Source: Aphodosoma sp051870875 (GTDB taxonomy: Bacteria > Bacteroidota > Bacteroidia > Bacteroidales > Paludibacteraceae). Taken from it: DNA of 64,000 bases. The DNA lies in NCBI GenBank assembly GCA_051870875.1, contig JBJECG010000029.1, positions 62,001 through 126,000 on the forward strand, in the 5' to 3' direction. A model generated the notes under the pieces. That model saw only the letters and a program-made list of their open reading frames with translations, was not told the origin of the DNA and did no database searches. Positions 1 to 9,163 of this stretch are shown here, piece by piece. The translations under genes and the position numbers were made by a program. Position 1 is the stretch's first letter. Each line of letters begins with the position of its first letter.

Positions 1-1
1 G

Positions 2-1102
2 ACCTGTGGACCTGGCAAAGAAATATTTACCAAATTCGGACACTCGGGTATCCGTATCTATGATCCGCAAAATGGCATTGACGTTGTATTCCATTGGGGA
101 GTATTTATGTTTGACTCTCCAGACTTTATACTACGCTTTGTACTTGGTGACACCGAATATCAGATGGGACTGATCCCCAGCGACATATTTCTTGATGAAT
201 ACAGATTCCGAGGTTCATCTGTAGTGGAACAAAATCTAAATCTCACCACGGCGCAGACAAACAGGCTGTGGTACAAATTATGTTCAGATTTCGATTCTGA
301 ACGGCGTTACTATCTATATAACTTCATAGAAAACAATTGCTCAACAAAAGCATATGATGAAATAATGGAATTGTACGGTGGCAAAGCCGGATTTCGTTCC
401 GACACGCTGCAGGCGACATCATATCGCAGCTTAATAAACGAACATGTAAACAAAAACAGTTGGTACAATTTGGGTATCAATATCATAATAGGCAGTGATG
501 CCGATACCGCAATTACCGCCAAATCTACCGTCACTTTTCCAAATTACACACAAGCAGCACTTAACCTATGCCATTTCACAGACCATGACGGTCAGAGACA
601 GAAAGTCGTCACTGGCGAATACACTTTATCGGAACAAACCAAACCATACCGCATACCAGCTATATGGTATTGGCTGCAAATAATGGTTCCTATACTTCTT
701 ACAGCCGTTCAGCTGACCTTCTATGGAAGACACCACAAGTTCATACCGGTACTTACACAGTTGATATGCATGGCGTATGGCGTGTTGGGGATGCTCATAC
801 TGTTTCTATGGTTTGTATCATTACACCCTCTGGTGGCAGACAACTACAATATACTCTGGTTTAATCCGCTGTTGGCAGTACTTGGGGTAACGGTATGTCT
901 TAAAGGATGTAAAACGGTGAATGCCGTCATTTCATTGCTGACGATGATTTCCATACTATTATACCCTTTGGCTGTCATATTTGGCATGCAGTACACCAAT
1001 TTACCGCTGATGATGTGGTGGTTGCAGATATTAAGCACAGTATCCGTTATAATTGCAACATACAGAACGGATATCAAACATTTATTTTCAAAACAACGAT
1101 AA
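2..1102 (+). CDS. DUF4105 (Lnb N-terminal domain-like) membrane protein, 5' end missing
   Basis: The reading frame is open from the left edge, so the start lies outside the window; the ATG at 107 is internal. The visible part begins with the DUF4105 core: CGPG, then FGHSGIRIYDP and FHWGVFMFDSP, followed by the FIENNCSTKAYDEI block with its conserved Asn-Cys. This domain is found in periplasmic or envelope proteins of Bacteroidota and Proteobacteria, and its fold suggests a papain-like or NlpC/P60-like hydrolase, with Cys and His as possible catalytic residues (family knowledge, activity unproven). The C-terminal 150 residues hold about five hydrophobic segments, so the domain is anchored in the inner membrane. 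The next gene starts 46 bp downstream on the same strand. The family call is firm, the function is not. Confidence 0.85.
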   Translation, partial: TCGPGKEIFTKFGHSGIRIYDPQNGIDVVFHWGVFMFDSPDFILRFVLGDTEYQMGLIPSDIFLDEYRFRGSSVVEQNLNLTTAQTNRLWYKLCSDFDSERRYYLYNFIENNCSTKAYDEIMELYGGKAGFRSDTLQATSYRSLINEHVNKNSWYNLGINIIIGSDADTAITAKSTVTFPNYTQAALNLCHFTDHDGQRQKVVTGEYTLSEQTKPYRIPAIWYWLQIMVPILLTAVQLTFYGRHHKFIPVLTQLICMAYGVLGMLILFLWFVSLHPLVADNYNILWFNPLLAVLGVTVCLKGCKTVNAVISLLTMISILLYPLAVIFGMQYTNLPLMMWWLQILSTVSVIIATYRTDIKHLFSKQR

Positions 1103-1148
1103 ACCGGAATCCCAACCGTCACGAACCTCACCCGACACATAAAAAATC

Positions 1149-2732
1149 ATGATAGATAAACGCACTACACTCAGAGCAGTACTGACAATACCGGTACTGC
1201 TCATATTGTCTGCCGTCCTACAAGCCGAAACGCCTCGTCTGGTGTTATTTATATCTGTCAACGGACTAAATGCCAACGAATTGGAGGCTTATGCGCCATC
1301 ATTGTCAAAAAACGGACTGATGCGTCTGACTACTATGGGAGCATACACCAACAAAGCACAATACCAGTATATGTCGGCAGATGCCACCACTCATTATGCA
1401 TCGATATTTACAGGATCTACCCCACACTACCATGGCATAGTATCGGAACGATTTTATTCACTGATAGACGATGACATAGTATCTTGTATAGACGATGCCA
1501 GATATGCTGGAATCAATAGTCCTCTCAACGTATCACCCCGACTATTGCAGGCAACAACAATGGCAGACCAACTGAAACTTTACTATACCGACAGCAAAGT
1601 ATATTCCATAGGGCTTAACGCCGAAAGCGCAATCATGATGGGAGGTCACCTTGCCGACGGAGTGATATGGATAGACCGGCAAACTGCAAAAATAGCCACA
1701 ACTACATTCTATAACAACGGGTTGCCGGTATGGGCAGAAAAAATAAACAACGACAGTACCATAAAACAGTTGTACTCCAATGCCTGGTACGCACAGAAGA
1801 AACTCAAATCATACCAATATCCACCTACTGAACCATATTACGGTGAAGAGATTCCTGCATTCCAAAAGTTCAGGAACAGCGACAATATTACTCAGAACAT
1901 TGATAACCTGTTGCATACTCCATTGATAAATGACGTAATAAAAGATTTGGCAGTAAGAGCGTTACGAGATGAACAACTCGGAACAGACAATGCACCGGAC
2001 ATGCTGTGCATAGAATTCAATGCCAGAATAAAGAAAAACGATGTGGCACTATGCGCTGAAAAAGAAGATCTGCTTATACGTCTTGATGAAAATATAGAAC
2101 GTCTGCTGGAAGCCGTAGAGATATCTGTAGGAATCGACAACAGCATAATAATATTTACATCACCTGTAACTGCACCATCAAACATATCCGGACAAACAGA
2201 TGCAGACCGCATAAACCATGGCACATTCAATGCAGACCGGGCAATGGCACTGCTCAATGCCTACCTTATGGCAATATACGGTCAAGGACGTTGGGTAACA
2301 GGATATTACAATAAAAACATACACTTGAACAAACGTCTGATAGAAGACAACAATGTAAAAACAAACGAGATATCGGATTATGCGGCCCAATTCATAACAG
2401 AATTCTCCGGTGTACACAGTGCCATAACATCCTACCAACTGCAAACAGCTTCAAGTATGCCGTATGACACACCGGCACGCATGCGCAATTCGCACTATAA
2501 AAACCGTTCAGGAGATGTTATATTCACACTGCTGCCTGGCTGGCATGAAAAAACACTTGATGGTACCCACATCACAACATCGTACAACTATCCTCTGCCT
2601 ATAGCTATAATTGCTCCTGGCATATCATCACACAAGCTGGATATCAACGTGGAAGACGTGTGTCCGACAATATGCAACATGCTGCATATACCAATGCCCA
2701 ATGCATGCATAGGGTCAATATCAGCACTTTAA
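1149..2732 (+). CDS. PafA-family alkaline phosphatase homologue lacking metal ligands (probable pseudoenzyme)
   Basis: 527 residues with an N-terminal signal peptide (about residues 1-26), so exported. The overall pattern matches the PafA/NPP branch of the alkaline phosphatase superfamily: SIFTGSTPHYHGI near residues 85-97, the RSGDVIFTLLPGW block, and a C-terminal DVCPTICNMLHIPMPNACIGS that matches the PafA end. Yet the motifs that normally carry the two zinc ions are altered. The first Asp (usually VVDQM/VVDGL) is Asn38 in FISVNGL. The TADHG motif reads FTSPVTAP. The DYVGH motif reads RIKKNDVA. The THGxxxxYDxHIP motif reads GTHITTSYNYPLP. No Thr or Ser sits clearly at the nucleophile position in SADATTHYAS. 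It lies 16 bp before addB and may be co-transcribed with it. The fold is likely kept for binding rather than catalysis (inference). Confidence 0.8.
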   Translation: MIDKRTTLRAVLTIPVLLILSAVLQAETPRLVLFISVNGLNANELEAYAPSLSKNGLMRLTTMGAYTNKAQYQYMSADATTHYASIFTGSTPHYHGIVSERFYSLIDDDIVSCIDDARYAGINSPLNVSPRLLQATTMADQLKLYYTDSKVYSIGLNAESAIMMGGHLADGVIWIDRQTAKIATTTFYNNGLPVWAEKINNDSTIKQLYSNAWYAQKKLKSYQYPPTEPYYGEEIPAFQKFRNSDNITQNIDNLLHTPLINDVIKDLAVRALRDEQLGTDNAPDMLCIEFNARIKKNDVALCAEKEDLLIRLDENIERLLEAVEISVGIDNSIIIFTSPVTAPSNISGQTDADRINHGTFNADRAMALLNAYLMAIYGQGRWVTGYYNKNIHLNKRLIEDNNVKTNEISDYAAQFITEFSGVHSAITSYQLQTASSMPYDTPARMRNSHYKNRSGDVIFTLLPGWHEKTLDGTHITTSYNYPLPIAIIAPGISSHKLDINVEDVCPTICNMLHIPMPNACIGSISAL

Positions 2733-2748
2733 CACTCACTATACTGAC

Positions 2749-5700
2749 ATGTACGACTCTTTTCTCCACGATATAGCAAAACTGTATTATAACAATACAA
2801 TCGAAGATAACCTGAAACCTGCCGATATACTGTTTGTTTTTCCCAACCGCCGTGCAGGATTGTTTTTCAGGAAAGAGTACTGTGCATTGGCCAGCCATGC
2901 CGTCTTTGCACCAAACACTACAGACATCAACCGACTTTGCGAAATGCTTACTCCTCTGAAGCTTTGCAATGAAATAGAACAGTTGGTAAAACTGTATAAA
3001 AGCTATCGTTTCGTAAGTTCGTCAAACCGACTTTCAACGGCAATTACATCATTCGATGCATTTATCGGTCTCGGTAATACCCTTTTGTCTGACTTTAACG
3101 ATATAGACAAATATTTGGTACAAGCCGAAATGTTGTATAAAAACATTGATGCGCTGAAACAACTGACCGTTGATATGAACTATTTCTCCGGAGACCAAAA
3201 AAAAGCCATAGAACAAGCATTCTGGCAAAAAGTATTCATTAATACAGAAGATGACGGATTGAAATTCCAAAATCAGTTCATATCATTATGGAGCTTGCAA
3301 TTCCCTATATACCGCCATTTCCGCAAACAACTACTCCAAGAAGGAATAGGCTACCAAGGTATGCTGTATCGCGATGTTGTAGAAAACCGCCTTACCTCAG
3401 ACGATATTACCATACATTACAAACGATTGGTTTTTATCGGATTCAATATGCTTACAGCATCAGAAGAAGCAATATTCCGTTATTTCCAAAAACGAGATAT
3501 GGCAGATTTTTATTTCGACTATCCACAACAATATGCCGGAAATTCTCCGTTTTCCGATACCGTAGCATATATGTACAGCGACAATCTGACCAAATTTCCA
3601 TCAAAATACGAATATATCCAACCTACAGCAAAAAAATGCGGTGACATAGTAATTTACGGATCGCCGTCAATCTCCGAACAGAGCGACATAGCAGCAAAAC
3701 AAATACATAAAATATATGTGGAAAACGGACGAGATATGGAAAAAACCATCAACAGTACAGTCGTAATTCCAGCCGATGAAAGCATGTTGCCATACCTGCT
3801 ACAGTCTCTGCCTCCATACATTGAGCATCTTAACGTGACAATGGGATACCCACTTACACAATCACCAATATCCAATCTTATAGACAACATCATATCACTG
3901 CACACTGAAAAAAAGTCAGTCAATACCTTTTATTACAAGCCTATTATAAATATACTGACCCACCCATACATACAACGCAACCACCACGTGTTGTCTACAA
4001 AACTGCTTGGTTACATCACAGGAAACAATTTTGTACGTATAAGTCAGTCCGACATAAACGCATACATAGATTCTGTAAGAAATGACAACAATGGCATATC
4101 GGATGAAGTGGCATTTTTCAAACGGCTTCTGACAACGCAAACTTCTGTTGCCGGATTATTTGGTTATATTCACTCAATATTGGATCTGTTTCTGACACAG
4201 TATGACAAACTGGACGATACCACCATGTATAGATTTGAAATCGAATACATAGTACAGTACAAACAATATGTTGCCCAACTTGAGCATATTTTGTCGGATG
4301 TTGTTGACGATATCGGCATGACGACACTGCACTCTTTAATAAGGAGACTCACATCCAACCTTAAAGTGCAGTTCAAAGGCGAACCGCTTAACGGATTCCA
4401 GATAATGGGAATGTTGGAAAGCAGGTTGATTGACTTTGACAACATCATAATATTGGGCTTCAACGATATAAATATTCCAGGTGTAAAAATCAGTCAATCA
4501 CTTATACCGTACACACTCAGACGGAGTTACGATTTGCCCACTTACGAACACTCAGACAAGATATATGCGTACAACTTCTACCGTATGCTGTACCGGGCCA
4601 AGCACGTGACACTAACCTACAACTCACGTGACAACGATTCAAACAACGAAATATCACGCTACTACCATCAAATTAGACATTTGTTGCCCATGGTGGTCAA
4701 TGATATAAAAGTTACAGTCAACAAGAAACACCATATTGCTGTAATGCCGTTACAATCAGTCGGAAATGAAATAGAGATAATCAAAACGCCTGATATTATG
4801 TCAGTTCTTGACAGATACAAAAAAACAGAATCGCTCTCTGCAAGTGCACTGAAAAACTATATAGCCTGTCCATTGAAATTTTATTTCAATTCCATAACGA
4901 AAATCAAACAGGCGAATGAAATCGATGAAACCAACAATGCTCCAATATTGGGCCTCATCTTTCACAAAGCTATGGAAATATACTACAATGAACACACAAA
5001 TGGCATACACGGTGCAACAAACAAGGAAATGGCAGAAGGATTGGTACAAAGGGCATTTGCAGCAATCAGAGCAACAGAAAAGAAAGGGTTGGAGATTGCA
5101 GGATTCAATCGTTTGATATTCAATATAGTATGTGATTTTATACTGTTAACACTGAATTATGACAAGCAACGCAAACCTTTTGAAAACGTACTCTCAGAAA
5201 AAAAGATACAGACTAAATCTGAAAACGGCATAAATTTCACGGCTATATTAGACCGCATAGATACAACAATAGAAGATGGAATAATCAATATAATCGACTA
5301 CAAAACCACAAAATCAGATCAGACATCATACACATGCAAACTCCTCAACCTGTTCAACAGTCCGAACAAAACCGACCAAGAAGTATTTCAAATACTGCTG
5401 TACTGCCATATATACAGTACCTGCCACAATGTCCCGGCAAACCGACTCCGTCCGAATATATACAATATCTATGACATATCGCAAAAGGCAAACAACGTAA
5501 ACAATGAAAGTGCTTTTGAACACACGCACATTACCGTAAAAGTTCCGAAATCACTCAGTGATGCCCTTTCCGATGATGATATCACGATAGATTACGAAAG
5601 TCTGCACAATGAAAAGGAAACCGTAAGTATCGACATATACAACTATGAATCCATCCGAATTCCATTCGAAATAATGCTGCGACATCTTATTGCAGAAATA

Positions 5701-5811
5701 TTCAATCCCACTGTACCGTTCAAAGCCAATCCGGACGACAGACAACACAAAAGCTGCCAATATTGCCCGTACACCAGAATATGCAGAAAAGAAAAAGACT
5801 TGAAATTCTGA
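2749..5811 (+). CDS. addB: AddB-type helicase-nuclease subunit (PD-(D/E)XK nuclease, Fe-S)
   Basis: 1020 residues. The N-terminus has the FPNRRAGLFFRKEY motif common to Bacteroidota AddB, without a Walker A lysine, so this half is helicase-like but should not hydrolyse ATP. The C-terminal part is a RecB-family nuclease: SASALKNYIACPLKFYF, then ILDRID and IIDYKTTK (around residues 848-852) giving the Asp and Asp-x-Lys of the PD-(D/E)XK site. Four cysteines, C707, C1003, C1006 and C1012, reproduce the AddB 4Fe-4S pattern (one upstream Cys, then C-x2-C-x5-C). With AddA it would process double-strand ends for RecA loading. No addA is present in the window: the next gene is convergent. The ATG at 2749 follows the upstream stop by 16 bp. 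Confidence 0.88.
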   Translation: MYDSFLHDIAKLYYNNTIEDNLKPADILFVFPNRRAGLFFRKEYCALASHAVFAPNTTDINRLCEMLTPLKLCNEIEQLVKLYKSYRFVSSSNRLSTAITSFDAFIGLGNTLLSDFNDIDKYLVQAEMLYKNIDALKQLTVDMNYFSGDQKKAIEQAFWQKVFINTEDDGLKFQNQFISLWSLQFPIYRHFRKQLLQEGIGYQGMLYRDVVENRLTSDDITIHYKRLVFIGFNMLTASEEAIFRYFQKRDMADFYFDYPQQYAGNSPFSDTVAYMYSDNLTKFPSKYEYIQPTAKKCGDIVIYGSPSISEQSDIAAKQIHKIYVENGRDMEKTINSTVVIPADESMLPYLLQSLPPYIEHLNVTMGYPLTQSPISNLIDNIISLHTEKKSVNTFYYKPIINILTHPYIQRNHHVLSTKLLGYITGNNFVRISQSDINAYIDSVRNDNNGISDEVAFFKRLLTTQTSVAGLFGYIHSILDLFLTQYDKLDDTTMYRFEIEYIVQYKQYVAQLEHILSDVVDDIGMTTLHSLIRRLTSNLKVQFKGEPLNGFQIMGMLESRLIDFDNIIILGFNDINIPGVKISQSLIPYTLRRSYDLPTYEHSDKIYAYNFYRMLYRAKHVTLTYNSRDNDSNNEISRYYHQIRHLLPMVVNDIKVTVNKKHHIAVMPLQSVGNEIEIIKTPDIMSVLDRYKKTESLSASALKNYIACPLKFYFNSITKIKQANEIDETNNAPILGLIFHKAMEIYYNEHTNGIHGATNKEMAEGLVQRAFAAIRATEKKGLEIAGFNRLIFNIVCDFILLTLNYDKQRKPFENVLSEKKIQTKSENGINFTAILDRIDTTIEDGIINIIDYKTTKSDQTSYTCKLLNLFNSPNKTDQEVFQILLYCHIYSTCHNVPANRLRPNIYNIYDISQKANNVNNESAFEHTHITVKVPKSLSDALSDDDITIDYESLHNEKETVSIDIYNYESIRIPFEIMLRHLIAEIFNPTVPFKANPDDRQHKSCQYCPYTRICRKEKDLKF

Positions 5812-5836
5812 CTTCTCATTTCTTTTGCATAGCGCA

Positions 5837-5851
5837 GACAACATAGTTGTC
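5837..5851. terminator. Weak hairpin between convergent genes
   Basis: A 6-bp perfect stem GACAAC/GTTGTC with a 3-base loop sits in the 78-bp gap between addB (+) and the esterase (-). It has no good T-run, so a terminator role is only a suggestion. Confidence 0.25.
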
Positions 5852-5889
5852 ATAACAGTTCTGGGAAACAAGCACCAACTTTGGAAATG

Positions 5890-6801
5890 TCAATACAAAT
5901 CATTCAAACTACGTGATGTATCCGAAGCCGGCTGAAAAGTCGGGTCTTCAAATGTTTCATCGACAGCTAACGGCTTACCCTCTTCAATATATTTTCTGAT
6001 AAAATACTCCACTTCTTCAACCGTGCGCGAACCGAATGAACAAACTTCATGCCCAAGGCCTTCGTACCGGCGGATGTAATAAGGGTATCCCAAACGTCTG
6101 AAACGCCTTACGAGAGAACAAGCCCCGAAAAATCCGAGATTACCGATCTTTATCTGTTTGTATGTGACTACACGGTCATTCGTTCCATGGAAAAACATGG
6201 TTGGTGCAGGTGCATGCAACTTATAATCGACATATCCTTCAGTTGAAAACACAGCGCCTGAATATGGGATAATTCCGGCAAAACGGAAATCAGACGGCAA
6301 TGAACATGTAAGTTCACTCCCGTTAGAATGAAAATAGTCAGTCTGCAATGAGGTGACAGCCCCTGCACTCGACCCAGTCAAAATAATTTTTTCTGAATCA
6401 ATGCCATATTCATCGGCATGTTCCACTATATACGCCACAGCATCGGCACAATCTTCAACCGCCATATTTATAGCCCGTTGTATGGCACGGACAAATTTCA
6501 TTCCTTTTACATTTACCCCTTTCATACCCAACCGATAGTCCACAGCCACCACAGTGTAACCCCGATTGCTCATCACGGTACAATAATCGGTTGAAACAGA
6601 ATCAAGACGATGTCCGGTAAAGAATCCTCCACCAAACATATACACTATGCAATAAGGCTTTGCTATCTCTTTTTCCGGTTGATATACCGTCAGATGAATA
6701 TTGCCAGTATCACGCACGGCATACGGAACATGAGTTACGGTGACAGATTTGACAAATAAACAAAGACTGACAAAAAACAAACATAAGAACATTCGTTTCA
6801 T
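5890..6801 (-). CDS. Secreted alpha/beta-hydrolase, carboxylesterase/BD-FAE-like
   Basis: 303 residues from the ATG at 6801, chosen because it opens directly with a signal peptide (MKRMFLCLFFVSLCLF); an in-frame ATG at 6828 would add nine residues and leave almost no leader after the likely -7 box at 6845-6852. The hydrolase motifs are clear: an oxyanion segment FGGGFFTGHR near residues 56-65, the nucleophile elbow GSSAG at 143-147 (Ser145), an acid in HGTNDRVV and a His in EGLGHEV near the C-terminus. These fit secreted esterases/lipases of the HGG(G) group, for example polysaccharide acetyl or feruloyl esterases, but nothing nearby points to the substrate. Convergent with addB; the gene upstream (tkt) runs the same way but a terminator separates them. 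Confidence 0.85.
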   Translation of the reverse strand: MKRMFLCLFFVSLCLFVKSVTVTHVPYAVRDTGNIHLTVYQPEKEIAKPYCIVYMFGGGFFTGHRLDSVSTDYCTVMSNRGYTVVAVDYRLGMKGVNVKGMKFVRAIQRAINMAVEDCADAVAYIVEHADEYGIDSEKIILTGSSAGAVTSLQTDYFHSNGSELTCSLPSDFRFAGIIPYSGAVFSTEGYVDYKLHAPAPTMFFHGTNDRVVTYKQIKIGNLGFFGACSLVRRFRRLGYPYYIRRYEGLGHEVCSFGSRTVEEVEYFIRKYIEEGKPLAVDETFEDPTFQPASDTSRSLNDLY

Positions 6802-6844
6802 AACTGTAATGATATGGGTTTCAGGCATTCATTTGATAATACTG

Positions 6845-6852
6845 CAAATATA
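6845..6852 (-). promoter_or_regulatory. Probable -7 box for the esterase gene
   Basis: TATATTTG on the minus strand matches the Bacteroides -7 consensus TAnnTTTG, about 44 bp before the ATG at 6801. I see no TTTG at the expected -33 distance, so this is a one-box call. Confidence 0.35.
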
Positions 6853-6861
6853 CAGAAAATA

Positions 6862-6896
6862 CCAAAGACCGTGTCTTGACAAGACACAGTCTTTGG
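6862..6896 (-). terminator. Rho-independent terminator of transketolase
   Basis: A long stem: 8 bp (ccaaagac/gtctttgg), one mismatch, then 7 bp (gtgtctt/aagacac) with a 3-base loop, starting 29 bp after the tkt stop. On the minus strand it is followed by TATTTTCTG. It isolates tkt from the esterase downstream. Confidence 0.75.
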
Positions 6897-6924
6897 ATTG
6901 TTTTATTATTGTATTCTAATCCAA

Positions 6925-8937
6925 TTACAAGAGAGCTTTGATTTGTTCTGCTACTTGAGTAGGAGTAAATCCCAGTTTTTCATCAAGCACTTTGTATGGC
7001 GCAGAAAAACCGAATGAATTCAAACCAAATACAGTTCCATTTTCACCAACAAGACCGGCAAGATTTACAGGCAAACCGGCAGTAAGTCCAAAACGCTTTA
7101 CACCGGCCGGAAGTACCTTCTGTTGGTATTCTATCGGTTGCAAACGGAAAAGGCCTTCTGAAGGGACTGATACCAATCTGTAGCGAATACCGTCTTCATG
7201 AAGAATGGAACCGGCTTCGGCAAGCGTTGACACTTCAGAGCCGGAAGCGAGAAGAACGATTTGAGGGTTTTCGTCAGAAGTAACGATATAGGCTCCGTGT
7301 ACGGCAGCTTTAGCCTCCACAGGCCGATTGCCAGGAAGGTCGGTGATATTCTGACGGGAAAGGATAATGGCTGAAGGTGTATCGACATTGTTCATCATCA
7401 TCTCATAAGCCACAGTTGTCTCATAAACATCGGCAGGACGAAGTACAAGCATCGAATTGTGTCCATGATGATTCTGAAGTTTTTCCATCAGACGTATTTG
7501 AGCTTCCTGTTCCACAGGTTCGTGGGTCGGGCCATCTTCACCTACGCGGAAAGCATCGTGACTCCAAATGAACTTGACTGGCAATTCCATCAAAGCAGCC
7601 ATACGAACGGCCGGTTTCATATAATCAGAGAATACAAAGAATGTAGCACAAGCTGCTACAACTCCACCGTGCAATGCCATACCCAGACAAAGACAAGCCA
7701 TAGTCAGTTCGGAAACACCGGCTTGAAGAAATGCTCCAGAAAAATCACCACGCCGGAAAGCATGGGTATGTTTCAGAAAACCGTCGGTTTTATCAGAATT
7801 TGACAAATCGGCAGAAGAAACAATCATATTCTCAACTTGACGGGCAATGGCACCAAGACAGGTTGCGGATGCCGAACGTGTTGCCTGATTTGGCTTCTGC
7901 TCGACCATGCTCCAGTCGATAACCGGAGCCGCACCGCTGAACCAAGTATCCATTTTACGGGCAAGGTCCGGATTGTCCATAGCCCAAGCCTTGCAGACAG
8001 CGTGGCGTTCGGCAACTATTTTCTTCAACTCTTTCATACGACGGTCATAAATGGTCTTTGTCTCATCAAAGAAACAAAACGCATTTTCCGGATCACCTCC
8101 AAGATTACGAACTGTATTGACATAAGCATCACCACCAAGAGGAGCGCCATGGGTACCGCAGTTGTTTTCAAAACTAGAACCGTCTGCTCTACGGGCACCA
8201 AGACCCATCACCGTTTTACCGATAATGAGTGTAGGTCGCTCAGTTTCAGCCTTGGCATCAGACAATGCACAACGTATCTGTTTGACATCGTTACCATCAA
8301 TCTCTATCACACGCCAACCCCACGCCTTATATTTCATGGCAACATCTTCAGTAGACACTTCACGGCAAGCTGTTGAAAGCTGAATATCATTTGAGTCGTA
8401 GAACATAATCAAGTTATCGAGACCCAAATGACCTGCAATACGTCCTGCTCCTTGAGAAATTTCCTCCTGAATACCACCATCGGAAATGTAGGCATAGATT
8501 GTCTGATTCATTACATCACCGAGACGGGCTTTCAAAAATTTGGCTGCGATTGCAGCACCAACAGCAAAAGTATGACCTTGACCTAACGGACCTGATGTAT
8601 TTTCCACTCCATGCAAAACATCCACTTCAGGATGCCCTGGGGTGATACTACCCCACTGACGGAATTGTTTCAGATCTTCAATGGTGTATTTACCGCAGCA
8701 AGCCAATACAGAATAGAGCATCGGCGACATATGGCCGGGATCAAGGAAAAATCGGTCCCGCCCTTCCCACCGAGGATTTTCAGGGTCAAATACGAGGTAT
8801 TCTGAAAAAAGGACATTGATGAAATCGGCACCTCCCATAGCTCCGCCAGGATGTCCGGATTTCGCTTTTTCAACCATAGAAGCAACCAATATACGGATAT
8901 TATCGGCTGCACGGTTCATTTCGTTAATAGTATTCAT
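6925..8937 (-). CDS. tkt: Transketolase
   Basis: 670 residues, full length for the family. It moves two-carbon ketol units in the non-oxidative pentose phosphate pathway, using thiamine diphosphate and a divalent metal, in the cytosol. Sequence signs: KSGHPGGAMGGADF at the N-terminus, the GHPEVDVLHGVENTSGPLGQG substrate loop, the cofactor region around SDGGIQEEISQGAGR with a downstream DSNDI, the Pyr-domain GVSELTMACLCLGMALHGG and the HDAFRVGEDGPTHEPVEQ block. The ATG at 8937 opens MNTINEMNRAADNIR as in relatives. It lies 226 bp downstream of the WYL-type regulator on the same strand and ends at a strong terminator. Confidence 0.97.
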   Translation of the reverse strand: MNTINEMNRAADNIRILVASMVEKAKSGHPGGAMGGADFINVLFSEYLVFDPENPRWEGRDRFFLDPGHMSPMLYSVLACCGKYTIEDLKQFRQWGSITPGHPEVDVLHGVENTSGPLGQGHTFAVGAAIAAKFLKARLGDVMNQTIYAYISDGGIQEEISQGAGRIAGHLGLDNLIMFYDSNDIQLSTACREVSTEDVAMKYKAWGWRVIEIDGNDVKQIRCALSDAKAETERPTLIIGKTVMGLGARRADGSSFENNCGTHGAPLGGDAYVNTVRNLGGDPENAFCFFDETKTIYDRRMKELKKIVAERHAVCKAWAMDNPDLARKMDTWFSGAAPVIDWSMVEQKPNQATRSASATCLGAIARQVENMIVSSADLSNSDKTDGFLKHTHAFRRGDFSGAFLQAGVSELTMACLCLGMALHGGVVAACATFFVFSDYMKPAVRMAALMELPVKFIWSHDAFRVGEDGPTHEPVEQEAQIRLMEKLQNHHGHNSMLVLRPADVYETTVAYEMMMNNVDTPSAIILSRQNITDLPGNRPVEAKAAVHGAYIVTSDENPQIVLLASGSEVSTLAEAGSILHEDGIRYRLVSVPSEGLFRLQPIEYQQKVLPAGVKRFGLTAGLPVNLAGLVGENGTVFGLNSFGFSAPYKVLDEKLGFTPTQVAEQIKALL

Positions 8938-9163
8938 ATTTTATTTTGTATAGATTTTATTGTTTTACACACAAACAAGATGCCGGAAAGTAACAACAAA
9001 CATACGACCGAATCATAGGAAACTCTATATGGAACAATACCGTCTTCACAGAACAAAATCACGTAAAAGTTTGCCTGGAAATAAAGCAAAACAACGGTAC
9101 AGCCATACAATGGCTTGAGTACTTCCAGATTGAGGAATCCAACCAGCACTACATTTTCAAATC

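Noticed and set aside
8997..9004. TATGTTTG on the minus strand before tkt
   Set aside because: It matches the -7 pattern but no -33 box stands at the right distance, and the region is AT-rich, so it is not called as a promoter.
8934..9149. 71-codon minus-strand frame between the WYL regulator and tkt, overlapping the tkt start
   Set aside because: No start signal or domain; composition is hydrophobic but without a family likeness. More likely leader sequence of tkt.
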